Source: Streptomyces violascens | GTDB taxonomy: Bacteria; Actinomycetota; Actinomycetes; Streptomycetales; Streptomycetaceae | DNA length: 64,000 nt | Assembly (NCBI RefSeq): GCF_014649955.1 | Contig: NZ_BMUA01000001.1 | Location: forward strand, 248,001-312,000 | Reading direction: 5' to 3' | In this document: positions 16,393 through 23,644 of the stretch, piece after piece | Numbering within the stretch: position 1 is the stretch's first letter | Layout of the letters: every line of letters begins with the position of its first letter | Position numbers and translations under genes: made by a program | The notes under the pieces: model-generated | The model's database searches: none | Seen by the model: only the letters and a program-made list of their open reading frames with translations | What the model was told of the DNA's origin: nothing

Positions 16393-18129
16393 ATGTCCCA
16401 GCCGACGACCGACCAGCAGGCCGCGCCGCGCGGCACACGCGGTGTCGTCCCCGTGCTCGCCTTCGCCGGTATCACGGTCGCGGTGATGCAGACGCTGCTC
16501 GTCCCGGTCATCAAGGACCTGCCGACACTGCTCAGCACCTCGCCCTCCAACGCCACCTGGGTCATGACCTCGACCCTGCTCGCCGGAGCCGTGGCCACCC
16601 CGATCATGGGCCGGCTCGGCGATCTGTACGGCAAGCGCCGCATGCTGCTTGCCAGCCTCGCCATCATGGTGGTCGGCTCTCTGATCGCCGGCTTCACCAG
16701 CCAGCTGCTCGTGATGATCGTCGGCCGCGCGCTGCAGGGCTTCGCCATGGGCGCCATTCCGCTCGGCATCGGCCTGATGCGGGACGAGCTGCCCCGCGAG
16801 AAGCTCGGTTCGGCGATGGCCCTGATGAGCTCCTCCATAGGCGTCGGCGGCGGACTCGCCCTGCCGCTCGCGGCCCTGGTCGCCCAGCACGCCGACTGGC
16901 ACGCCCTGTTCTTCGGCTCGGCGGGCCTGGGCGTGGTGGCCATGCTGCTCACCCTCCTCTTCGTACCGGAGAGCAAGGTCAAGGCGGAGGGCACCTTCGA
17001 CGTACTCGGCGCGATCGGCCTCTCCGCGGGCCTGGTCCTGCTGCTGCTTCCGATCACCAAGGGCAGCGACTGGGGCTGGGCGTCGACCACCACGCTCGGC
17101 CTGCTCGGCGCGGCGCTGGTCGTCCTCGTCCTGTGGGGCGTGATGGAGCTGCGCGTCAAGGCGCCGCTGGTGAACCTGCGCACCACCGCCCGGCGCGAGG
17201 TGCTGCTCACCAACCTCGCCTCGACGATGGTCGGCGTCGCCTTCTACGCGATCTCGCTCGTGCTGCCCCAGTTGCTCCAGCTTCCCAAGGCCACCGGGTA
17301 CGGCCTCGGGCAGTCGATGGTCGTCGCCGGTCTCTGCGTCGCACCGCTCGGCCTGACGATGATGCTGACCGCGCCGGTATACGCCCGCCTCTCGGCCAAG
17401 TACGGCCCGAAGACCACCCTCATCCTCGGCATGCTGATCATCGCGATCGGGTATGGGGCGGGGCTCGGCCTGATGAACGCCGCCTGGCAGACCATCGTCA
17501 TCTCCGTGGTCGTCGGCGCGGGCATCGGCCTCGCCTACTCCTCGCTCCCCGCACTGATCATCGGCGCGGTCGACCCGTCAGAGACGGGCGCGGCCAACGG
17601 CCTCAACACTCTGATGCGCTCGATCGGTACGTCGGTGTCGAGCGCCGTCATCGGCATGGTCCTCGCGAACACCGCGCAGCCCTTCGGCCCGGTCGAGCTC
17701 CCGACCATGCACGGCTTCCGCGTCTCGTTCCTGATCGCGACGGCCGCGGTGGCCGGCGGGCTGCTGCTCGCCGTCTTCCTGCCCAAGGGACGCCCCGCCG
17801 CGAAGCCGCAGCTGCGGGCCAGCAGCGAGGAGGACGCGGTGCTTGAGCGGGCCACGGAGGTCCTTGCCGCGTTCCACGGCCGGGTCGTGGCCGCGTCCGG
17901 CGCGCCCGTGCCGCACGCCAAGGTCACGCTGATCGATCATGCCGGCCGCCAGGCGGGGTCCGCCCACACCGACGAGACCGGCCGGTACGCGGTGCCGGTC
18001 CCGCGGGGCGGCTCGTACGTCCTGGCCGCGACGGCCGCGGGCCACGCGCCCCTGGCGTCCTCGGCCACCCACCATGGCGGCGAGGGCCCGGTGACGGTGG
18101 ACCTGGCACTGCCCGTGCCGGTCCAGTAA
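16393..18129 (+). CDS. MFS (DHA2-type) efflux transporter with C-terminal carboxypeptidase-regulatory-like domain
   Basis: 578 residues from ATG 16393, CGGAGG at 16378-16383. About 14 membrane segments span residues 15-470. Motif A is GRLGDLYGKRRM and the motif C region is near GVGGGLALPLAAL, both of drug:H+ antiporter-2 pumps. After a short linker, residues about 490-578 form a soluble beta-sandwich: GRVVAASGAPVPHAKVTLID, DETGRYAVPVPRGGSYVLAA and TVDLALPVP. This is the CarboxypepD_reg/CnaB-like fold. The extra domain would lie on the C-terminal side of the last helix. Export of a drug or metabolite is inferred from the family; the added domain's role is unknown. Confidence 0.92.
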   Translation: MSQPTTDQQAAPRGTRGVVPVLAFAGITVAVMQTLLVPVIKDLPTLLSTSPSNATWVMTSTLLAGAVATPIMGRLGDLYGKRRMLLASLAIMVVGSLIAGFTSQLLVMIVGRALQGFAMGAIPLGIGLMRDELPREKLGSAMALMSSSIGVGGGLALPLAALVAQHADWHALFFGSAGLGVVAMLLTLLFVPESKVKAEGTFDVLGAIGLSAGLVLLLLPITKGSDWGWASTTTLGLLGAALVVLVLWGVMELRVKAPLVNLRTTARREVLLTNLASTMVGVAFYAISLVLPQLLQLPKATGYGLGQSMVVAGLCVAPLGLTMMLTAPVYARLSAKYGPKTTLILGMLIIAIGYGAGLGLMNAAWQTIVISVVVGAGIGLAYSSLPALIIGAVDPSETGAANGLNTLMRSIGTSVSSAVIGMVLANTAQPFGPVELPTMHGFRVSFLIATAAVAGGLLLAVFLPKGRPAAKPQLRASSEEDAVLERATEVLAAFHGRVVAASGAPVPHAKVTLIDHAGRQAGSAHTDETGRYAVPVPRGGSYVLAATAAGHAPLASSATHHGGEGPVTVDLALPVPVQ

Positions 18130-18336
18130 GCCGCCACCGTCACTCCCCACCCGTCCGGACCGCGCCCTGCTCCGGCGCCCCCCAACCGCGCGCCGCCGCA
18201 GTCCGCCGACGCCCGCGCACGCCCCACGCTCCACCACAGGAGCAGCTCGATCGCCGCGACCTGCAAGGCGGCACAATTTTCCCGAGGCGCCGACGCCCGG
18301 CTCTCTCAACCAGCCGCCTCCACCGACGAGTTGACG

Positions 18337-18729
18337 TCAGCTTCCGGCCGATGTCAGCTCGGCGATGATCTCGGTACCGAGTGCATAGGCCGGCACGCCC
18401 GCCGTAATCAGCGCGGTCTCGGCGACGCCGATGAGGTCCGGGATGCCTGCCCCTGCGTGGAGTGCGCCCTGGGCGTGGATCCGGGCGGGATGCGCCCGGC
18501 CGAGAGCGAGCAGCTGTCCGAAGTGGACGAGCTGCTGCACCCGGCTTCCCAGCGGGCTGTCGGTCAGCACGATGTGCCGCAGCGCCGCGATCGCCTCTTC
18601 GGTGGGCAGCCGGTCGAAGTCCTGGGCCAGGCCCAGTCGTTCCTGCACCCCGTTCGGAACGGCTCCGAGCGTGGAGCGGTAGCGGTCCCGTACGGCCTCG
18701 ACACGGCGGGCGGAGGTGTCGTCCGTCAT
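18337..18729 (-). CDS. Carboxymuconolactone decarboxylase-like protein lacking cysteines
   Basis: 130 residues; ATG 18729 overlaps the stop of the aldolase gene (ATGA), so the two are translationally coupled. The all-helical CMD fold is suggested by RVQQLVHFGQLLALGRAHPARIHAQGALHAGAGIPDLIGVAETA. In peroxidase-type members the helix carries CxxC; here that site reads ARIH, with no Cys, as in decarboxylase-type members. Together with a class II aldolase this suggests a small catabolic unit acting on a carbohydrate or lactone, controlled by the divergent MerR regulator. Confidence 0.75.
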   Translation of the reverse strand: MTDDTSARRVEAVRDRYRSTLGAVPNGVQERLGLAQDFDRLPTEEAIAALRHIVLTDSPLGSRVQQLVHFGQLLALGRAHPARIHAQGALHAGAGIPDLIGVAETALITAGVPAYALGTEIIAELTSAGS

Positions 18730-19400
18730 GACGAGGCCCGCGCGATCGAGGCGCGCACGGCCTCCTGGGCCCCCGGGGGAAAGTCCACGCCCCCTCCGAT
18801 CGCGGCCGCCGCGATCTCCGCCTCGGCGCTCTCCTCGATCGCCACCACGAGGTGGGCGGTGGCGGCCGGATCCGGGCCGAACACCAGGAGGCCGTGGTTG
18901 GCCAGCAGGACGGAGGCCGTAGTCGGGCGCTGCTCCAGGACCTCGGCCATGCCCCGCACCGATACGTCCGACCCGCGCGGCCCCCAGGGAACCACGGGGA
19001 CGTCCTCGGCCTGCCCGAAGCGCAGCATCGGCTCGGTCCGGCACGGCAGCGGCCGGTTGGCCACGGCGAAGGCGGTCGCGGAGGGCGAGTGGGTGTGGAT
19101 GACCGCGCCCACGTGCGGGCGGGCCTTGTAGATGGTGCTGTGCATGGCGATGATCTCGGTACTCACGGACTGCAGCTCGCCTTCGAGCACCTGCCCGTCG
19201 AAGCCGACGACCGCGAGTTGTTCGGGCCGCAGTCCGCGGACGAATCCCGGCGTCAGCAGAAGCCGCTCCCCGTCGAGCCGGGCGCTCAGATTGGCGTGCC
19301 CCGAGTGGGACATCACCCCCGCCGCGAAAAGGCTCTCGGCGGCGTCGGCCAGCTGCCGGGCCCGCTCTTGCTTCACCGTGTCTGCGTCCGTAGTAGCCAT
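18726..19400 (-). CDS. Class II aldolase/adducin-family protein
   Basis: 224 residues, the typical length of fuculose-phosphate aldolase-type proteins. Conserved features are GVMSHSGHANLSARL, TPGFVRGL, STEIIAMHSTIYKARPHVGAVIHTHSP with the two zinc-binding His, and LLANHGLLVFG with the third His. These enzymes perform metal-dependent retro-aldol cleavage or decarboxylation of sugar acids and phosphates. First gene of a two-gene operon with the CMD-like protein. A MerR-type dyad lies between it and the divergent MerR gene. Confidence 0.9.
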   Translation of the reverse strand: MATTDADTVKQERARQLADAAESLFAAGVMSHSGHANLSARLDGERLLLTPGFVRGLRPEQLAVVGFDGQVLEGELQSVSTEIIAMHSTIYKARPHVGAVIHTHSPSATAFAVANRPLPCRTEPMLRFGQAEDVPVVPWGPRGSDVSVRGMAEVLEQRPTTASVLLANHGLLVFGPDPAATAHLVVAIEESAEAEIAAAAIGGGVDFPPGAQEAVRASIARASS

Positions 19401-19470
19401 GAGCCATCTCCCAGGTCTGTCGCGGCGGCCGCTGATGGTTCGCCGCTGTCCACGTGCCGACCACTCTTCA

Positions 19471-19490
19471 ACTTGAACTAAGGTTTAAGT
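19471..19490. promoter_or_regulatory. MerR-type operator dyad
   Basis: ACTTGAAC (19471-19478) and GTTTAAGT (19483-19490) are inverted repeats matching at 7 of 8 positions around TAAG. It lies in the 118-base gap between the aldolase and MerR genes. MerR regulators bind such dyads inside stretched promoters; here it could serve one or both divergent promoters. Confidence 0.6.
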
Positions 19491-19518
19491 CAAATGCGGC
19501 CGGGACGAGGAGCGCGAC

Positions 19519-19932
19519 ATGCGGATGACAATCGGCCAACTCTCCGACATGACCGGCGTTCCGGCCTCGGCGATCCGGTACTGGGAACGCCACGGCCTGC
19601 TGCCCGCCCCCGAACGGCAGGGCGGCCAGCGGCGCTACGTACCGGAGGACGCCGAGCGGATCAAGGTGCTGCGCAAGTGCCAGCAGGCCGGGCTGACCCT
19701 GGTCGAGATCGGTGAACTCCAGCAGGACCAGCCGCGTCGGCAGGCGATGATGCGGGCCAAGGTTGTCGAGATCGAGCAACGCATGCTCGACCTGGATCAC
19801 GCCCACCAGCTCCTCACCCATGCCCTTCAGTGCAGCGAGGAGGACATCGTCACATGCCCCAAGTTCCGGGAGCAGATGGCGACTTGGGAGACGAGCGGCC
19901 GACCGCCGACCCGATCGCGCTCCACACGATGA
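19519..19932 (+). CDS. MerR-family transcriptional regulator
   Basis: 137 residues from ATG 19519 (GAGGAG upstream; ATG 19525 is also possible). The N-terminal winged helix reads MTIGQLSDMTGVPASAIRYWERHGLLP and RRYVPEDAERIKVLRKCQQAG. A long dimerisation helix follows. Near the C-terminus ALQCSEEDIVTCPKF has two Cys that could sense redox or metal, though the fixed CxC of metal sensors is absent. It probably controls the divergent aldolase/CMD operon through the adjacent dyad. Confidence 0.92.
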   Translation: MRMTIGQLSDMTGVPASAIRYWERHGLLPAPERQGGQRRYVPEDAERIKVLRKCQQAGLTLVEIGELQQDQPRRQAMMRAKVVEIEQRMLDLDHAHQLLTHALQCSEEDIVTCPKFREQMATWETSGRPPTRSRSTR

Positions 19933-19944
19933 CGGCCAACGGCT

Positions 19945-20127
19945 CATCCGGCCCCGCCCCGCCGTGAACCCCGCCACCGGCAGGACGACCTCACTCGGAA
20001 CGAAGGGGAGCACCGTGTCGACGGCGTTGGTGAGACCGGCGCCCGGCGCCCCCAGGGTCTCCACGATGTGAACGGCCCATCCGGCGATTCCGTCGGCCGG
20101 CTCCGCTCCACTGCTCGCTGCAATCAT
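19945..20127 (-). pseudogene. Remnant: N-terminus of a DedA-family membrane protein
   Basis: On the minus strand about 60 residues match the start of DedA/SNARE-associated proteins: GIAGWAVHIVETLGAPGAG, then VDTVLPFVPSEVVLPVAGFTAGRG. The fragment then runs into sequence antisense to the MerR C-terminus and loses similarity. The full protein is normally about 200 residues, so roughly two-thirds is missing. It overlaps the region behind the MerR stop, suggesting a deletion that brought MerR next to it. Confidence 0.6.
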
Positions 20128-20282
20128 GGCCTCGACGCCAGGAGTTGGGGCGGCCGGGCACCATGCGGTCAACCGTCGGCCGTACTGCGGAAAACCGCAG
20201 GTCGATGACCGGCTCCGCGAAGCCGGCGCCGAACTCCTGCGCTGCCACGCCGTAGGGTGAGTCGCCCTGCACGTGTACGCGA

Positions 20283-20324
20283 AGGACGACGGGGCTCCGC
20301 GACTCGCGGCGGAGCCCCGTCGTC
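20283..20324 (-). terminator. Strong hairpin terminator after the FG-GAP protein gene
   Basis: A perfect 17-bp stem (20283-20299 with 20308-20324) around an 8-base loop, 23 bases beyond the stop of the minus-strand gene at 20347. It is one of the longest perfect hairpins in the window. Confidence 0.8.
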
Positions 20325-20346
20325 CGCCGATGGCTGCCGGTCGCGA

Positions 20347-22500
20347 TCAGTACAGCTTCTGGTACGTTTCCCAGCCGCTGCCGAGCTTCGTCCGGGGGCC
20401 GTAGGTGCCGTTGCCCAGACCGTTGTAGCGCCACAGCACACCGGCGTTGTCCCGGGCCACCAAGTCGTTGCGGCCATCACCGGTGACGTCTCCGACGCCG
20501 GCCATGGCGTTGTAGACGTCCCAGCCACCACCGAGCTTCACACGGTCGCCGAAGCCGCCCTTGCCGTTGCCGTCGTAGCGCCACAGCACACCCGAGGCAT
20601 CCCGGGCCAGCAGGTCACCGAACCCGTCACCATTGAGGTCACCGGCTCCGACGACGGTGTTGTAGATCTGCCAGCCGAACCCGGCCTTGACCCGGTCACC
20701 GGGGCGCCCGGTTCCGTTGTCCGGGTACAGGTACAGGTCGCCGGCCGGGGTGCGGGCGAGCAGGTCGGTGCGGCCGTCACCGGTCAGGTCTCCGGGCGAG
20801 GTCAGCACGTCGAAGGCGTTCCAGCCCCCGCCGAGCGCCAGGTGGCCTCCGGCCGGGGTGAATGCGGTGCCACAGCCACCGTCGTACCGGTTCAGCTGAC
20901 CGGACGGATCGCGGACCAGCAAGTCATTGCACCGGTCGCCGGTCATGTCCCCCATGGGCACGACGTAGCTCCCCGACGGCCAACCGGCGCCCACAGGGCC
21001 GGACGTGAGACCGCCCGCGCCGTCGCCGGTGCGTATGGCGAGTGAGCCCGTGGAGGTGGTGGCCAGCAGGTCGCCCTTGCCGTCGCCACTGAAGTCCCGC
21101 CAGAGAGGCTTGTCGCGTGTGGTGGCTGTGTACAGGACAGAGTTCCCCATGTCGTCCCACAGCACGGTGGGGCGGTTGTCGGGTCCGCCGACAGTGATGC
21201 GGCCGAGGGCAATATTGGCCGTGTTGGTGCTGAGCTGCTTCAGGGGCGTCCATGTGCCATTGACGCGGGAGGCGGTGACGAAGTCGCGGTGTCCGTCGGC
21301 CGCGTACTGGGTCCAGGCGGCATGGACGGTGCCGTCTGCGGCGACGGTGAAGTCGTACTGGTCGTCCTGAACGGCCCCGGTGGACAGGGTCTCGATGGGC
21401 GACCAAGTGACGGTTGCGGCGGAGCGCGTCGTGGTGCGCAGTCCGAACCCGGTGCCGGTTTGGCCGACCCAGACCAGGGTCACGTCGCCGTTCGGACCCA
21501 CCAGAGGGTCGATGCGCCCGGTATCGGCAGCGCCGTCGGGGAGCTTTACGGGAGCGCTCCAGACGTTGCTCCCGGGGCGCCGCTCTGCGAAGGCACGGAC
21601 TCGGGTGCCGTTCTCGTCAACCGTGCCGTTCGCAAAGAGCCCACCCTGCAGGCCGGTGACCAGGTGCTCCGGGGTGAAACCCGCCGGAGCGGGGAGTTCC
21701 TTGGGAACCGACCACCCGGTAGCGTCGGCTGCCTTCTCCACGACCTTCAGCCCTGTGCTGTCGCCCGTGTCCGCCCGCCGCTCGGACCAGACGACCGTCA
21801 TACTGCCGTCCGGCGCCACCGACGGCTGGGCTCCGCCCTCGATGAAGTCGGCACCAGTCGTGTCCAGACGCACCGTGGGCGACCATGCGCCGTCGGCTCC
21901 TGTGCGCTCAGAGGCGAAGATCTCGGTCTGCCGCCCCACCGAACGCTCCCACACCGCAAGGACCTTGCCGGAGGGGTCGCCCACGAGCTGGGCGTAGAAG
22001 ATCTTGTCGGACTGAGCGACCGTCAGTGGCGTCGACACCGTGGTGGCGCCGGGGGCCACCACGGCCGTACGCAGCTGCGCCGTGCCGGAATACTCCTCGA
22101 CCCAGCTGAGAGTGACCGAACCGTCCGGGGTCGTCAGCAGAGCACCGTTGATTCGCGCACCGACCTCGAAGGTCGAGGTGAACAGGGTCTTGGGCGCTCC
22201 CCAGGCCGACTTGCCCGCAGGGCGCACAGCCACCAGGAGGGACCGCTGGGAGTTGTCCTTGGCGGTGCTGTACCAAAGGGCGACCGTCGTCCCGTCCTTG
22301 GCGGTCTTGACGTCGATCACGCTCTCGACCGCAGCTCCTTGGGTGAGGGCGGTGGGTGCTCCCCAGGGCTGTGCCTCGGCAGCCGCGGCCACTGCCGGCG
22401 GAGCTACCAGCACCGACGCCCCCACCGCGCTCAGCGCCAACGCGGGCGCGACCGCCGTTCCGAGGATGCTGCGCAGCAAATGCTTCTTCGTCATCGTCAC
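20347..22500 (-). CDS. Secreted FG-GAP/VCBS repeat beta-propeller protein
   Basis: 717 residues from GTG 22500 (an ATG lies two codons later). The signal peptide has a K-rich start (TKKHLLRS), a hydrophobic core and AVAAAAEA near the cleavage point. The first 450 residues hold repeated blocks such as DGTTVALWYST, DGSVTLSWVEE, DGSMTVVWSE and DGTVHAAWTQ, a propeller of about seven blades. The last 250 hold FG-GAP-type calcium-binding repeats: GDGKGDLLATT, GDRCNDLLVRD, GDGRTDLLARTPAGDLYLY, GDGFGDLLARD and GDGRNDLVARD. Such proteins bind carbohydrate or surfaces outside the cell; no catalytic residues can be assigned. Confidence 0.9.
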   Translation of the reverse strand: MTMTKKHLLRSILGTAVAPALALSAVGASVLVAPPAVAAAAEAQPWGAPTALTQGAAVESVIDVKTAKDGTTVALWYSTAKDNSQRSLLVAVRPAGKSAWGAPKTLFTSTFEVGARINGALLTTPDGSVTLSWVEEYSGTAQLRTAVVAPGATTVSTPLTVAQSDKIFYAQLVGDPSGKVLAVWERSVGRQTEIFASERTGADGAWSPTVRLDTTGADFIEGGAQPSVAPDGSMTVVWSERRADTGDSTGLKVVEKAADATGWSVPKELPAPAGFTPEHLVTGLQGGLFANGTVDENGTRVRAFAERRPGSNVWSAPVKLPDGAADTGRIDPLVGPNGDVTLVWVGQTGTGFGLRTTTRSAATVTWSPIETLSTGAVQDDQYDFTVAADGTVHAAWTQYAADGHRDFVTASRVNGTWTPLKQLSTNTANIALGRITVGGPDNRPTVLWDDMGNSVLYTATTRDKPLWRDFSGDGKGDLLATTSTGSLAIRTGDGAGGLTSGPVGAGWPSGSYVVPMGDMTGDRCNDLLVRDPSGQLNRYDGGCGTAFTPAGGHLALGGGWNAFDVLTSPGDLTGDGRTDLLARTPAGDLYLYPDNGTGRPGDRVKAGFGWQIYNTVVGAGDLNGDGFGDLLARDASGVLWRYDGNGKGGFGDRVKLGGGWDVYNAMAGVGDVTGDGRNDLVARDNAGVLWRYNGLGNGTYGPRTKLGSGWETYQKLY

Positions 22501-22876
22501 GCGTACTCCGACTCACAGATGAAGGCATGGTGAGGCGGCGAAAGTGAACAAGCCCTTCGGCTTCGCCCCCCCCAGGCGCAGCCCCCCATGCGAAGTATCC
22601 GGAGATTAACAGCAGGCGCTGGCACCCCAAAGGACAGCTGGGTCCCGGAACTACGCCCCCGGCGCGGTCAACCGACCCGGCGCCTTCGCCATCTTGGCGG
22701 CGCCGGCCACGATCGCGGATCCGACGCCCAGTCGAGCACCCCTTCCCACAGGTGGTCGCCCCGCGACGGGATGGCCCACCGCTGACCGCACCCTTCAGAG
22801 TCCCACCTCCTTGTCCGCCAGATGCTCACGGGTTAAGGTCCGCGAGCCATCTATCGGGGCACGTATCGGGGGATCA
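22501..22876. other. Divergent intergenic region
   Basis: 376 bases between two divergent exported-protein genes. It must hold both promoters, but I see no convincing -35/-10 pair and no strong repeat. Confidence 0.5.
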
Positions 22877-23599
22877 ATGCAGGCGCGGGACATGGCCGGG
22901 GACAGGGCAGAAGGCGTCGACTCGCCCACGGAAAGCGGGAGGCCGTGGCTGCAGGCCGTCGCGGCCGTGGGGCTGGTGGCGGCGCTCTGTACCGGTGTGT
23001 GGGTGTCCGGGGCGCTGTCGGACTCCGGCAATGCCGCGAAGCCTGCCACGTGCTCGGGCGGGGAACCCACCACGGCGGCGGGGAAGGCCCATGTCTCCGG
23101 GGCGCAGCTCTGCAAGGCGTTGAACCGCCCCGATCTCGCCGAACTCCTCGGCACGCCGGGGCAGATCGCGAAGACCGCCAGCGGTAGTGACAGCTCGATG
23201 CGTCTTTTCGACAGCAAGGAGGTCGCCACTCCCACGGCCCGGGTCGAGTTCGAGACGTACACCGTGACGCTGAACGGCACGTTCGACCGTCTTCCCGTAG
23301 CCGGGTCGGCCTCACTGCTGGGCAAAGACGCACAGCAGCGGACGCTGCTGGGCCGGCCGGCGGTTCTCTACTCGGACCAGACCATCAGCATCCGCTTCCG
23401 GCTCGGCGGGGGCGACACCCAAACCGGCCCCGGCGTCCCGGCCCGCGTAGTCAGCGTGGCCCGGAACGCGAAGGACAGCGGGGGCTCTTTCGAGGTGACC
23501 CTGTGGCGTTCGGACGGCCGGGTGCCCGACGACGCGGTACTGCTCCGCATCGCCGAGCAGGTGCTGCCGATGGTCCCGGGGTGGACCGCCAACGGGTGA
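22877..23599 (+). CDS. DUF6215-type membrane-anchored extracytoplasmic protein
   Basis: 240 residues from ATG 22877. One membrane helix near the N-terminus (LQAVAAVGLVAALCTGVWV) is followed by an outside domain. That domain has CSGGEP, VSGAQLCKALNRPDLAELLGTPG, FDRLPVAGSASLLG, RPAVLYSDQTISI and AEQVLPMVPGW, the pattern I know from DUF6215 proteins of Streptomyces. Function is unknown. It is convergent with rph, with a weak hairpin (AGCCCCT/AGGGGCT) between the two stops. Confidence 0.8.
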   Translation: MQARDMAGDRAEGVDSPTESGRPWLQAVAAVGLVAALCTGVWVSGALSDSGNAAKPATCSGGEPTTAAGKAHVSGAQLCKALNRPDLAELLGTPGQIAKTASGSDSSMRLFDSKEVATPTARVEFETYTVTLNGTFDRLPVAGSASLLGKDAQQRTLLGRPAVLYSDQTISIRFRLGGGDTQTGPGVPARVVSVARNAKDSGGSFEVTLWRSDGRVPDDAVLLRIAEQVLPMVPGWTANG

Positions 23600-23644
23600 G
23601 CCCCTGGTCCCTTTCCGGCGCCACGGGAGGGGCTGCCCAATGTG

